From: Marinicella marina
GTDB lineage: Bacteria; Pseudomonadota; Gammaproteobacteria; Xanthomonadales; Marinicellaceae
Direction of reading: 5' to 3'
Assembly: GCF_030065545.1 (NCBI RefSeq)
Contig: NZ_JASJNC010000003.1
Location: 124,001-188,000, forward strand
DNA length: 64,000 nucleotides
Part shown: one piece after another, positions 1 to 9,359 of the stretch
How positions within the stretch are numbered: position 1 is the first letter of the stretch
Layout of the letters: every line of letters starts with the position of its first letter
The notes under the pieces: generated by a model
Told to the model about the DNA's origin: nothing
The model's input: only the letters and a program-made list of their open reading frames with translations
The model's database searches: none
Translations under genes and position numbers: made by a program

Positions 1-497
1 GCAGCAGCATCCTTCACCTGTAATGTTTCATCTTCATTTTCGGTATTTATATACTGTTCTGCCAACACCGATTCATCGGCCTCAGGTTGCGCAATGATCG
101 CTGCCAACAAAGGTTCCAGCCCTGCCAGTCGGGCTTTTTGTGCTTTGGTTTGGCGCTTCTTTTTATATGGCAAGTACAAGTCTTCCAAACGGGTCTTGGT
201 ATCTGCTGCCATGATTGACTGCTGCAACGCATCAGTTAACTTCCCTTGTTCTTCAATCGCCTTGATGATGGTTTCACGGCGATCGTCCAACTCACGTAAA
301 TACCCCAAACGCTCTTCCAATTGACGCAGCTGGGTGTCATCCAAGCCACCCGTGACTTCTTTTCGGTAACGTGCAATAAAAGGTACGGTGTCACCACCAT
401 CTAATAATTCGATGGCACTTTGGATTTGCTTGGTTTGAGCGTTGATTTCAGCCGCTATGATTTGAACGTGTTTTGAGTTGACCACTGATAGACTCAT
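1..497 (-). CDS. tex: Tex transcription accessory protein, N-terminal part (truncated by window edge)
   Basis: Reading the minus strand from ATG at 497 gives 165 uninterrupted codons that run off the left edge. The protein begins MSLSVVNSKHV and contains the conserved Tex/YhgF N-terminal block with PFIARYRKEVTGGLDD, then RRETIIKAIEEQGKLT and DLYLPYKKKRQTKA. Full-length Tex is about 770 residues, so only the N-terminal helical part is here; the YqgF nuclease-like and S1 RNA-binding domains would lie outside the window. Tex is a cytoplasmic nucleic-acid-binding protein implicated in transcription and RNA decay. It lies 46 bp downstream of the MBL-fold gene on the same strand, so the two may be cotranscribed. 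No clear Shine-Dalgarno sequence is seen. The identification is confident. Confidence 0.93.
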   Translation of the reverse strand, partial: MSLSVVNSKHVQIIAAEINAQTKQIQSAIELLDGGDTVPFIARYRKEVTGGLDDTQLRQLEERLGYLRELDDRRETIIKAIEEQGKLTDALQQSIMAADTKTRLEDLYLPYKKKRQTKAQKARLAGLEPLLAAIIAQPEADESVLAEQYINTENEDETLQVKDAA

Positions 498-543
498 TGA
501 TTGATAAAAAAGCGACGCATTTTAGCATGTGCTACTGGCTCAT

Positions 544-1479
544 TTACAAGTCTAATTGCATTCCGCGGTAAGCCACCCTAAAACCATTTTTTGAAACAGT
601 TCCTGCTGCTGAGCTTGCTTGATCAATCAATGGGTTGCTGTGATTAAAATGGATGAAGGTGATTTTGTTTTTTTCATCTGTTGGTAAGTCTTTAAACAGC
701 GCCATACTTTCCTCAACAAAAGGATGCGGTATTTCTGTCATGTCACGGTTGGGAATTTCACCGTTGGCGAAGAATGTCGCATCCAACAGGGCAAAATCTA
801 CTTTGCCAATGGCCTCAATGATGTCCTCCTCCCACTTCTGCCATTTATCAATATCGGGAATAAACAAGGCGGTTTTGTTAGGGCCTTTGATTTGATAGCC
901 AACGGTTTCAGTGAATTCATCGCGGTGCGGTACTGTAAATGGAGTGATTGATAGTTGGGCTGATATTTTGACTGGCTGTTTGTTTTTCAGGGGCATGAGT
1001 TTGATGTTGTTCAAACTGACCAATTGGCTCCACGGTCCATTCATCTCTAAATAGTTTTTGAACCTTGGCATCACATAAACAGGTACATTTTGGGTACCTG
1101 CTGCTTCACGACCCATGTGCATCAGTCCAGTGTAATGCCCCATGTGGCCGTGGGTCAAAAACACCCCAGCGAATTCGAATATACCATCCGGTGCTTGTTG
1201 ATGCAATTGGTACATTTGTTGACGAATATCAGGGGTGGCTTCAAACAGGAATTTTTGTTTTGACTGCATGTCTATCAGTGCCAATGAAGTGGCAAATTTG
1301 CGTTTGTTGGCATCATCCCAACCAGCCTGACAATGTGGTTTGTAACAGTTCAACTGTGGGTAGCCTGCATCTTGTGCCACACCCAACACCAATAAACTAA
1401 CACCATCCTGAGCCTGACCGCTGACCCAACAAGAGTGAAAAACCAAGAACAAAGCAAAACAGACTGTTTTCAAACTCAT
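544..1479 (-). CDS. Secreted MBL-fold metallo-hydrolase, PqqB-like
   Basis: This 311-residue protein starts with a signal peptide (MSLKTVCFALFLVFHSCW, cleavage near residue 22). The next segment, VLGVAQDAGYPQLNC with a second Cys eight residues later in a C-x5-C-like pattern, resembles the start of PqqB-type MBL proteins. The metal-binding motif is THGHMGHYTG (His110, His112, His115). The usual Asp of HxHxDH is Gly here. Later ligand candidates are VPHRDE, FIPDID and the C-terminal HFNHSNPL, which is PqqB-like. No other pqq genes are nearby, so a role in PQQ synthesis is not supported; a periplasmic hydrolase of unknown substrate is more likely. An ATG five codons upstream (1494) is possible, but the one chosen has GGTG just upstream and gives the cleaner signal peptide. 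Confidence 0.85.
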   Translation of the reverse strand: MSLKTVCFALFLVFHSCWVSGQAQDGVSLLVLGVAQDAGYPQLNCYKPHCQAGWDDANKRKFATSLALIDMQSKQKFLFEATPDIRQQMYQLHQQAPDGIFEFAGVFLTHGHMGHYTGLMHMGREAAGTQNVPVYVMPRFKNYLEMNGPWSQLVSLNNIKLMPLKNKQPVKISAQLSITPFTVPHRDEFTETVGYQIKGPNKTALFIPDIDKWQKWEEDIIEAIGKVDFALLDATFFANGEIPNRDMTEIPHPFVEESMALFKDLPTDEKNKITFIHFNHSNPLIDQASSAAGTVSKNGFRVAYRGMQLDL

Positions 1480-1589
1480 AAATACACCGTCCATACAATC
1501 ATTGATTGACCATCATATCATGACCATTGGGGTTAGATAATAATGCCACTTTGTGTCATGATATTCGCTTTAGAATGGAGTCAATCGAC

Positions 1590-2204
1590 ATGAAAAAAAT
1601 GTTTCTCAAACCATTACTGAAAGGTTCACTGGTGGTGTTTCCCGTGCTGGTCACCATCTGGGTGATATGGAGCCTGGTTACATGGATCGATTCTTTGGGG
1701 CGCAAGGCATTGGAACCATTGATGCTGGACTCATTATTATTCCCAGGCAGTGGTTTGGTGATAGTCATCATCATTTTATTGGTGGTCGGATTATTATTTC
1801 AGTTCAATTTCATCAAATGGATTTTCGATAAAGTAGAAAAAAACCTGATGAAGTTTCCACTGGTGAAAACTGTCTACAGTGCAGTCAAAGACTTGGCGGG
1901 TATGTTTGATAACAACCAAAACAAAGACCAACAAGTGGTACTGGTGAACATGCAAGCTTCAGGTCTGGGTTATTTGGTGGGCATGATCACTAACGTGCAA
2001 TTACCAACAGCCATCAGCTCAAAGACCGGTGATAAAGAATTGGTGGCGGTTTATTTGCCCATGAGTTACATGGTTGGCGGTTACACCATTTTAGTTAAAC
2101 GGGATAAAGTAAAAGCCGTTGATTGGTCATTTGAGGAAGCCATGCGGTTTGCACTGACTGCCGGGGTATCAAAAGAGTCTCAAAGCTCAGTACATCAGGT
2201 TTGA
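1590..2204 (+). CDS. DUF502 family inner-membrane protein
   Basis: The 204-residue protein matches the DUF502 family in length and layout. There is a transmembrane helix around residues 9-28 (LKGSLVVFPVLVTIWVIW), a second around 49-70 rich in Val and Ile, then a soluble domain with FPLVKTVYSAVKDL and VYLPMSYMVGGYTI. The function of DUF502 proteins is unknown. The ATG at 1590 has GGAG at 1577-1580 with good spacing and puts the first helix near the N-terminus. Earlier in-frame starts (TTG at 1527, ATG at 1575) would only add an unstructured leader. The gene stands alone and converges on the HEAT-repeat gene. Confidence 0.85.
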   Translation: MKKMFLKPLLKGSLVVFPVLVTIWVIWSLVTWIDSLGRKALEPLMLDSLLFPGSGLVIVIIILLVVGLLFQFNFIKWIFDKVEKNLMKFPLVKTVYSAVKDLAGMFDNNQNKDQQVVLVNMQASGLGYLVGMITNVQLPTAISSKTGDKELVAVYLPMSYMVGGYTILVKRDKVKAVDWSFEEAMRFALTAGVSKESQSSVHQV

Positions 2205-2259
2205 TAAGAATAAAGACCTCAGATTGTTTATTGATGTGGTTTTTGACGATCGACTGGAG

Positions 2260-4164
2260 TTAGTCGAAAGGTGTCATCTTCGCTGTTTTGACAATCGGGC
2301 CACTCAAGTCATAGTTGTTGACCCGACGAACTGAATCTAAAGCATCACAATACTGCCAATTGTACCTTTGACCTGATTTTGGCCAATGATTACAGTATGG
2401 CTGCAATAACTTGATGTCTTCGAGCTCCCCCATTCGACCGATTGCCGAGAGCGCTTGTGAAACATCACCATTCAAATCGCCACGTATGATTGCACGAATA
2501 TGATCCAAACTATTTTGCCCTCCATGCTGAATGAGCAGACGGGTAAGGGTCGTTTTAGCGTGCATTTGAGCCGATTCCAAAGTTTCTACTAATATCTTCA
2601 AGTTAAGATTTGAGTGCTGGCTGAGAACATCATGGATGGCCGTTTGTAAGTCGTAATGCGAATATTTCTGTAACAATTCATACATAACCAATTCAGTGCG
2701 TTCATCGTTCAATACATCCAAGTGGATAATGAGCCACTCAATGTATTTACTGTCAACATGAGTTTTCCTCAACTCAGTGATAAGCCATGTTGCTGGGTCA
2801 GCAGCTTGTTTAATATCCGCATACTCATCAGCTATGGCAAACCTCATGTAAGTTTTTTCATAAATCATGCGCTTGATTTTTTTTAGTTGCTCTTTATCTC
2901 CAAGCAAGCCTATACCCAAAGCCAGTTTAATACTGCTCAGGGAGTCAGTTGAATCGACCAGTGAGAATATTTTTTCAACCGCTACTTTCTTACTTTCAGC
3001 ATCCAACTGATTAATACTCATGGTGGCTAAAGCAAAAATTAATACGTTATAATCTTTATAAGCCAGTAAATCTAATAACAGCGGCAGCATGGTTTTATTT
3101 TTTGTCTCAACTTGCCATGCTATTTGTGCCAAACGCCTAACGCCATGAGTAGTCAATTCATTCAAGGGGGGCAGTGTATTAAAAAAATGATTAATTACTA
3201 TTTCATCGTACTGACCTTCTGAAAATTTGACTGTAAACTCTGCACAAATAGGTGATGTGTATGAATTCCATTCATGAGATTTCAAGATAGCTACACAGAC
3301 CTCTAGAGCTTCAGATATTTTGCCCATATCTCGGTATGTTATGAACTGTAACCAAGGGGTCTTGCTGTTAGGTTCGTCTCGGTACTTAGGGTGTTGATAC
3401 CTCTTTTTTAGATAGGCTTTGGCATGATATTGCACATCAGGGTCATCAAAATGACGCTCAAAAGCCTCATCAACACCAGCTGCTCCTGCGAAAGCATACC
3501 TCAACTCATGAGCGGCGGTTGATCTGACATCAGAATGCGACGACGACAGCGCAGCAATCAATATTGGAATGCTTCTCAAATCCCTGGTTTCAGCCATTAT
3601 TTCAAGAAGTTCTTCTGAGTCAGTGGGCTCAGAAATTTTAAGGAATGCACTGTTAAATAAATCAAAGTTTTGGGGATTTTGCATTGAACTGATTTCGTCC
3701 AATAATAACTGACTCATGGTGTAATTATCCTTACCATAAGCCCCAATCAGTTTTTTTAGCCTTTTTCTTTCATTCTTAATCAACGCATATTTCAGGAGTG
3801 ATACAACTTGATCAGCCTCTTCACCTGAATACGATCTAAAAACAGGCCAACGTCGACCCACTTCTTGCCAGCCTTCATCAAATAACACCACAATGTTTTT
3901 TCCCAATTCCAGATAAGATCCGGAGAACACCATTGGTGGATGAGTGATTGAAACCACCTGGCCTGTAGTTAAATCATTGCCTTTCAGTATTTTTTTAACT
4001 TTGATATGTAGTGTATTGTTTTCGTCCTCTATCACTTCAGCCAAAACTATCAAAGTCGACATCTTAATGGCATCATGCATTGAAATGTATCTACCCGCAA
4101 AAATAGGCCATGAACACAAGATTAAACACAGCCACAAAAACACCCAATAATTATTATTTTTCAT
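2260..4164 (-). CDS. Secreted or periplasmic HEAT-repeat protein of unknown function
   Basis: The 634-residue product begins with a signal peptide (MKNNNYWVFLWLCLILC, ending near SWPIFA). Residues about 25-120 look like a small beta-rich domain (STLIVLAEVIEDENNTLHI, then GKNIVVLFDEGWQEVG). Most of the remainder is helical pairs of HEAT/armadillo type, for example IPILIAALSSSHSDVRSTAA and a repeat-like segment at SQALSAIGRMGELEDIKLL. Such proteins usually act as scaffolds; no catalytic motif is seen. An upstream ATG at 4188 would add eight residues (MKPVTIGV) before the signal peptide, and neither start has an obvious Shine-Dalgarno. I do not recognise a named family. The gene converges with DUF502 and is divergent from ettA. 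Confidence 0.75.
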   Translation of the reverse strand: MKNNNYWVFLWLCLILCSWPIFAGRYISMHDAIKMSTLIVLAEVIEDENNTLHIKVKKILKGNDLTTGQVVSITHPPMVFSGSYLELGKNIVVLFDEGWQEVGRRWPVFRSYSGEEADQVVSLLKYALIKNERKRLKKLIGAYGKDNYTMSQLLLDEISSMQNPQNFDLFNSAFLKISEPTDSEELLEIMAETRDLRSIPILIAALSSSHSDVRSTAAHELRYAFAGAAGVDEAFERHFDDPDVQYHAKAYLKKRYQHPKYRDEPNSKTPWLQFITYRDMGKISEALEVCVAILKSHEWNSYTSPICAEFTVKFSEGQYDEIVINHFFNTLPPLNELTTHGVRRLAQIAWQVETKNKTMLPLLLDLLAYKDYNVLIFALATMSINQLDAESKKVAVEKIFSLVDSTDSLSSIKLALGIGLLGDKEQLKKIKRMIYEKTYMRFAIADEYADIKQAADPATWLITELRKTHVDSKYIEWLIIHLDVLNDERTELVMYELLQKYSHYDLQTAIHDVLSQHSNLNLKILVETLESAQMHAKTTLTRLLIQHGGQNSLDHIRAIIRGDLNGDVSQALSAIGRMGELEDIKLLQPYCNHWPKSGQRYNWQYCDALDSVRRVNNYDLSGPIVKTAKMTPFD

Positions 4165-4261
4165 CACACCAATTGTAACAGGTTTCATCAGGCTGACTTT
4201 TCATATGGACTGCATCAATCTCTTTTAGTATCATGACTTTTTTAATTTTACTGGTTTAATA

Positions 4262-5932
4262 ATGGCTGAATACATTTACACCATGATGGGCGTCAGTAAG
4301 ACAGTACCGCCCAATCGAGAAATCATCAAGGACATCTCTTTATCATTCTTTCCCGGCGCTAAAATTGGTGTTTTGGGTTTGAACGGCGCCGGTAAGTCCA
4401 CCGTTTTGCGCATCATGGCTGGGATTGATACAGAGTATTCGGGTGAAGCCAGGCCCCAGCCCGGTATAAAAATTGGCTACTTGCCACAAGAACCACAATT
4501 AGAAGACGACAAAACAGTCAGAGAAAACGTTGAAGCGGGCATGGGCGATGTCAAAGACCTGCTCACTGCTTTCGATGAAATCAACTTAAAATTCGCTGAG
4601 CCAATGAGCGATGATGAGATGAACGACCTGTTATCGAAACAAGCAGAGTTACAGGAAAAGATTGATGCGGCCAATGGCTGGGATTTAGATCGAAGCATGA
4701 ACATGGCGGCTGATGCTTTGCGCTTGCCACCTTGGGATGCCGAGGTCAAAAACCTCTCTGGCGGTGAGAAGCGTCGTGTTGCTTTATGTCAGTTACTGCT
4801 GTCATCACCTGACATGCTGCTGCTTGACGAACCGACCAACCATCTGGATGCAGAGACGGTGGCTTGGCTGGAACGTTACTTGCATGATTTCACCGGCACC
4901 ATCGTGGCAGTCACGCACGATCGTTATTTCTTGGACAACGCTGCTGAATGGATTTTGGAATTGGATCGTGGTCATGGCATACCCTGGAAAGGTAATTATT
5001 CTTCTTGGCTGGAACAGAAAGAAAAGCGCTTAGAACAGGAGTCAAAACAAGAACAAGCCCACATGAAAACCATCAAGCAAGAGCTGGAGTGGGTGCGCTC
5101 AAACGCCAAAGGCAAACGCACCAAATCCAAAGCACGCTTGAAACAATTCGAAGAGCTGCAATCAAAAGAATTCCAAAAACGCAACGAAACTGCCCAGATT
5201 TACATCCCACCTGGACCAAGATTGGGTGATTCAGTGATTGAATTTGACCACATATCGAAAGCCTTCGGCGACAAATACTTGATTGATGATTTGTCATTCA
5301 AAGTACCACAAGGCGCCATTGTCGGTATCATTGGCCCCAACGGCGCGGGTAAAACCACGTTGTTCAACATGATTGCCGGCACCGAGCAACCCGATGAAGG
5401 TAACGTCACCATTGGACCAACAGTGGAACTGGCTTATGTTTCTCAGAGTCGTGAGGACTTAGGTCATGACCGACCGTTGTTTGAAGAAGTCGCCGATGGC
5501 GAGGAAATCATCAAAATTGGCAATTACCAAGTACCCGCCAGGGCCTGGTTGAGTCGATTTAATTTCAAAGGCGCTGATCAACAAAAACAAGTCAAAAACT
5601 TATCCGGTGGTGAACGTAACCGCTTGCAATTAGCCAAGGTATTGAAACAAGGCGGTAATGTGCTGTTGTTGGATGAACCCACCAATGATTTAGATGTGGA
5701 GACTTTGCGTGCTTTGGAAGAAGCGCTGTTGAATTTTGCTGGTAGCGTCATGGTGATTTCGCATGACAGGTGGTTTCTTGATCGGATTGCCACACACATA
5801 TTAGCCTATGAAAACAATTCACATGTGGAGTTTTTCGAAGGCAACTACACCGAATATGAGCAAGACTACAAACGCCGCTTTGGTAAAGAATTACAACCTG
5901 AACGCATCAAGTACCGCCCATTAAAGAAATAA
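4262..5932 (+). CDS. ettA: Energy-dependent translational throttle protein EttA (ABC-F)
   Basis: The 556-residue protein has two ABC ATPase domains in one chain and no membrane segment, the ABC-F layout. Domain 1 has Walker A GLNGAGKST (about 39-47), signature LSGGEKRR and Walker B LLLDEPTNHLD. The charged inter-domain linker and tRNA-contacting arm follow (EQKEKRLEQESKQEQ). Domain 2 has GPNGAGKTT, LSGGERNR and LLLDEPTNDLD. The start MAEYIYTMMGVSK and the end RRFGKELQPERIKY match E. coli EttA in length and sequence. EttA binds the ribosomal E site and gates entry into elongation according to the ATP/ADP ratio. The gene is monocistronic, with an intrinsic terminator just after the stop. Confidence 0.97.
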   Translation: MAEYIYTMMGVSKTVPPNREIIKDISLSFFPGAKIGVLGLNGAGKSTVLRIMAGIDTEYSGEARPQPGIKIGYLPQEPQLEDDKTVRENVEAGMGDVKDLLTAFDEINLKFAEPMSDDEMNDLLSKQAELQEKIDAANGWDLDRSMNMAADALRLPPWDAEVKNLSGGEKRRVALCQLLLSSPDMLLLDEPTNHLDAETVAWLERYLHDFTGTIVAVTHDRYFLDNAAEWILELDRGHGIPWKGNYSSWLEQKEKRLEQESKQEQAHMKTIKQELEWVRSNAKGKRTKSKARLKQFEELQSKEFQKRNETAQIYIPPGPRLGDSVIEFDHISKAFGDKYLIDDLSFKVPQGAIVGIIGPNGAGKTTLFNMIAGTEQPDEGNVTIGPTVELAYVSQSREDLGHDRPLFEEVADGEEIIKIGNYQVPARAWLSRFNFKGADQQKQVKNLSGGERNRLQLAKVLKQGGNVLLLDEPTNDLDVETLRALEEALLNFAGSVMVISHDRWFLDRIATHILAYENNSHVEFFEGNYTEYEQDYKRRFGKELQPERIKYRPLKK

Positions 5933-5940
5933 ACGTATAG

Positions 5941-5973
5941 CAGGGTTTGAAGTGTTTCAAACCCTGTTTTTTT
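5941..5973 (+). terminator. Intrinsic terminator of ettA
   Basis: A perfect 11-bp inverted repeat (CAGGGTTTGAA, loop GTGT, then its complement) is followed directly by seven T residues. It begins eight bases after the ettA stop codon. Confidence 0.92.
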
Positions 5974-6000
5974 GTCAGAAAATACACAAACCTCCCTGCT

Positions 6001-6022
6001 TTCACTTAACTAAGTAGGTGAA
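6001..6022. promoter_or_regulatory. Inverted repeat upstream of the metalloprotease gene
   Basis: TTCACTTA and TAGGTGAA form an eight-position inverted repeat (one G-T wobble) with a six-base centre. It lies 40 bp before the metalloprotease start, between the ettA terminator and the gene, where an operator could sit. No matching regulator is identified and chance is possible. Confidence 0.25.
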
Positions 6023-6062
6023 ATTAGTTATGATGAATACGATTCAATAGCATAAAAAACCC

Positions 6063-9000
6063 ATGAAAAATCCAAAAATAACCAACATCAAATGGACCCT
6101 CATTTTTTTCAGCCTATTGTTGACTTGCCAAATTCAAGCTGCAAAAACTCCAGCTGCATATGCCGGCTTGGATCAGAGTGCCTACCACCTGATTGATTTA
6201 AGCATGAATAAATCCAACCAGTTAGAATTTTTGGTTGATGGCATTCGCGTTGAATTACCGCCGCAATCAAAAAGCACTCAACAAAACAACAGTTACATCC
6301 ATCATCAGTTCGAAGCTGGTCACATTGCCGCCACCAAGGGCAAAAACAGCTTGTTTGGTCAAATGCATTTAAACAACAAACACTACATTTTGACCACTGA
6401 TAAGACAGGCATCTGGGCTGTTGAATTACCCAAATCTGGAGTGAGCTATAACGATTGTGGCACCGACCATGGCAATCAGCCCAAATCCATGCCACTTGAC
6501 CTCAGCGCACTGAACAAAAACACCAATAAAGCGGCAGGCACCATCATTGATGTATTGATGATTTATGACCAAGCCATCGCTGATCGTTATCCAGGGGAGT
6601 TACTGCAAACTCGTGTCGATCAGTACTTTAACTTATCCAATCAAACTTACGCCAATTCTGAAATTGATTTAGCCATCAGACAAGTTGGGTTGGAACAAGT
6701 GGGTTATGATTTTAATGATGCCAACATCAATGCAAGAAACTTTATTCAACAATCATTGGATTTAGGTGTTGGTTCTTTAGGCTTCGAAAATGTTCCTCAG
6801 TTGCGGGAAAATACTGGCGCTGACTTAGTCATTTTTTTACGCACCCATGACATCGAAAATCGTGGAAATTGTGGCATTGCTTTTTTTCCAGTCAGTAACA
6901 ACAATGGTTTAGACGACAGTTATGGAGTCAATATCATGGCAGATGGCATGAGTAGCTGGTCCATTTGTACCGATCAATTGATGGTGCATGAGATTGGACA
7001 TAATCTCAGCGCAGGTCATCACAACTGGAACCCAACTGAATTTGGCTACCCTGCAGAAGCCAAAGGTTTTGCTAAACTTGGACAATATGGTACCGTGATG
7101 GGATCTTTTGGTACCGGTACACCAGATCGGTTCCTAGAGCTGAATTATTTCTCAAATCCCAGCATCCAATGCGGCGGGGGGCCATGCGGCATCCCAGGCG
7201 AAGCTGACAATGCCAATGTCATCAACCAACTCAAAGGCCCAGTTGCTGAATACCGAGACAGCATATCAAGTGCCCCTTTACCTGATGATTTCACCGTGAC
7301 TTTGACTGATATAGATAACGACGGAGTGTTGGACCGCGACGATGAATTTCCTCATGACGCCATGGAAACTATCGATAGCGATGGTGATGGTGTCGGTAAT
7401 AACAGCGATGCCTTCCCAAATAATAATGCCGAATCAGTTGATTTTGATGGCGACGGTATTGGCAACAACGGCGATAATGATGATGACAACGATGGCATCT
7501 TGGATTTTGATGACGCCTTTCCGCAAAATCCAAATGAGGTCAAGGACACCGATGGCGATGGCGTGGGCGACATAGCGGATGATTTTGTTTTTGATGTATT
7601 TGAAAATACAGACTCCGATCAGGATGGCACCGGCAATAATTCAGACTCAGATGACGACAACGATGGTGTAATTGACATTGATAATAACGCACAAGATTTA
7701 TTGGTCATCAGTGTCGGCAATAACCGCATGTTACGTTTTGATGCTCAAACAGGCCTGGCCAAAGGCATCGAGGTATTACCCAGCGAGGGTGTATTCACAT
7801 TTCAGTCAGATTTGAGTTTTCATGAACAAAAGAATGTAGTTTTTTTCAGCCATTCTAGTAGTATCAAAACAATTGACAACATGAATTTATTCGCAAGTCC
7901 AGAACTGGTACTCCCGCCTTTTAGTGACTCAAAACCAAGCATTGGATCAGGTTTTCCAACTTCCGTTCAGGCCAATGGCAACCAAGGATTCATTGTTTCT
8001 CTATTGGATGTGAGTGTTTTAAAAAATTATTCCTATGAAAACCTTACCATTGCCAGTGGCTTTGAACAATTTTTATATTCAGGTGATACAGACTTTGAAA
8101 ACAATTTTATTGATCTTGAAATCTATGAAAATCGGCTTTATGCACTGGGCCAAAATATCAACATTCAATCGATTGACTTAGATTCAGATGAAGGCGATAT
8201 GGATGTTTTAGGAGCTGGCTCGCTGACGTGGTTTACAGATCCATACGCCATGGCTGTAACCAGCGATGGCCGTTTGTTGCATACCGACCAAAGTCGTAAC
8301 AAAGTGGTTATAACTGATCTTATGACAGAGTCATTCGGTGGTATTTTTGCTGACCTTGAGGTCTTAGGCTATTCCAACCCAACTGGCATTGATATCACCA
8401 ACGATGGTCGCTTGCTGGTTGCTGTGGCTGATCAGAATGCCATCTTACAATTTGACTTAAATACCGAAGAATTTCTTGGTGAATTGGTCAGCGGTTTTGG
8501 CTTAGACCAACCCCATAAAATGGTATTAGTACCACAGCTGGCCGATCGTTTTCATCAGGATGCCGATAAGGTTATGCGTCCCAATGCGGGTAATTGGTTC
8601 AACCCCGATGCATCAGGCCGCGGCATCAACATTGGTATTTTTAACAATCGCTTGCAAGTTCTCTGGTTCACTTACGATGAACAAGGCCAACCCATATGGT
8701 ACACCTCTGCTGGCCTGTTGGAAGGTTTTGAATATTCGGCTGAATTACTCAAAACCCGATTAGACAGTGACGGTGAATTCAGTTTTGAGGTGGTTGGCCA
8801 GTTGGATTTAACTTTTGCCAATGAGCGTGAAGCACAACTGACATGGCAATTGGGCGAACTCAATGGCACCGAACCCATCTCATGGTTACAAGCCAGCGGT
8901 GAACCAGACATTGCTGATTACACCGGCATGTGGTCTCGACCCGACACCCCGGGCTGGGGCGTGGCGGTCAGTACCAACGGCGATGTCAGCTTTGCCATCC

Positions 9001-9293
9001 CTTTTATCTATGATAATTCGGGCGAACCACGATGGAGCATCAGTGATGTATTTCGTGGAACCGGCCCCTTGGTATTTAATATGGATACGGTCTTCAGCGA
9101 AGGATTGTGCCCAAGCTGTGCTGGCCCAATTGAGACCACTCGTGTGCCCTCAGGCACCACCACTTTAATTTTAGACGGTGGTGATTCGAGTTGGAGCAGT
9201 GATTTTCTGTGGGCCGATCCCATTCCCGGAGATTGGCAACTGGATGGTACTGAAATCATCCGTATCTCCAGTCCACCCACTCGTCCGAGGTAA
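6063..9293 (+). CDS. Secreted zinc metalloprotease with calcium-binding repeats and tandem C-terminal domains
   Basis: The 1076-residue protein has a signal peptide ending near QIQAA (residue 27). A reprolysin-like metzincin domain spans about 155-400. Its zinc motif is HEIGHNLSAGH (His309, Glu310, His313, His319), with a candidate Met-turn in YGTVMGSFG. Residues about 410-545 hold Asp-rich thrombospondin type 3-like repeats (DSDGDGVGNNSDAFP and relatives). Residues about 550-840 resemble a beta-propeller (TSDGRLLHTDQSRNKVV, then ITNDGRLLVAV). The last 230 residues hold two similar modules, each starting GNW or GMW and carrying a YD-x-GxPxW-like segment. The eighth position of the zinc motif, usually Gly, is Ser. 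Export with calcium-stabilised folding is inferred. No Shine-Dalgarno is visible before the ATG. Confidence 0.85.
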   Translation: MKNPKITNIKWTLIFFSLLLTCQIQAAKTPAAYAGLDQSAYHLIDLSMNKSNQLEFLVDGIRVELPPQSKSTQQNNSYIHHQFEAGHIAATKGKNSLFGQMHLNNKHYILTTDKTGIWAVELPKSGVSYNDCGTDHGNQPKSMPLDLSALNKNTNKAAGTIIDVLMIYDQAIADRYPGELLQTRVDQYFNLSNQTYANSEIDLAIRQVGLEQVGYDFNDANINARNFIQQSLDLGVGSLGFENVPQLRENTGADLVIFLRTHDIENRGNCGIAFFPVSNNNGLDDSYGVNIMADGMSSWSICTDQLMVHEIGHNLSAGHHNWNPTEFGYPAEAKGFAKLGQYGTVMGSFGTGTPDRFLELNYFSNPSIQCGGGPCGIPGEADNANVINQLKGPVAEYRDSISSAPLPDDFTVTLTDIDNDGVLDRDDEFPHDAMETIDSDGDGVGNNSDAFPNNNAESVDFDGDGIGNNGDNDDDNDGILDFDDAFPQNPNEVKDTDGDGVGDIADDFVFDVFENTDSDQDGTGNNSDSDDDNDGVIDIDNNAQDLLVISVGNNRMLRFDAQTGLAKGIEVLPSEGVFTFQSDLSFHEQKNVVFFSHSSSIKTIDNMNLFASPELVLPPFSDSKPSIGSGFPTSVQANGNQGFIVSLLDVSVLKNYSYENLTIASGFEQFLYSGDTDFENNFIDLEIYENRLYALGQNINIQSIDLDSDEGDMDVLGAGSLTWFTDPYAMAVTSDGRLLHTDQSRNKVVITDLMTESFGGIFADLEVLGYSNPTGIDITNDGRLLVAVADQNAILQFDLNTEEFLGELVSGFGLDQPHKMVLVPQLADRFHQDADKVMRPNAGNWFNPDASGRGINIGIFNNRLQVLWFTYDEQGQPIWYTSAGLLEGFEYSAELLKTRLDSDGEFSFEVVGQLDLTFANEREAQLTWQLGELNGTEPISWLQASGEPDIADYTGMWSRPDTPGWGVAVSTNGDVSFAIPFIYDNSGEPRWSISDVFRGTGPLVFNMDTVFSEGLCPSCAGPIETTRVPSGTTTLILDGGDSSWSSDFLWADPIPGDWQLDGTEIIRISSPPTRPR

Positions 9294-9313
9294 ATTCTAA
9301 AACACCTAACCAG

Positions 9314-9349
9314 CCAGCACCCAAGAGTATCCCGGGTGCTGGTTTTTTT
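9314..9349 (+). terminator. Intrinsic terminator after the metalloprotease gene
   Basis: CCAGCACCC pairs with GGGTGCTGG across an 11-base loop, followed by seven T residues. It lies 21 bp after the stop codon and before the convergent ptrB end. Confidence 0.9.
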
Positions 9350-9359
9350 CCTCAAAGCG

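Noticed and set aside
47-324. Two short open frames at the left edge
   Set aside because: They lie over the minus-strand tex coding sequence, which has clear Tex motifs.
2250-2267. Inverted repeat TCGACT/AGTCGA between DUF502 and HEAT genes as a terminator
   Set aside because: The stem is 6 bp and has no T-run on either strand; it overlaps the HEAT-gene stop codon.
7300-7700. Repetitive GATGGCGATGG-type DNA as a tandem DNA repeat
   Set aside because: The repetition follows from Asp/Gly-rich calcium-binding loops in the protein, not from an independent nucleotide repeat.
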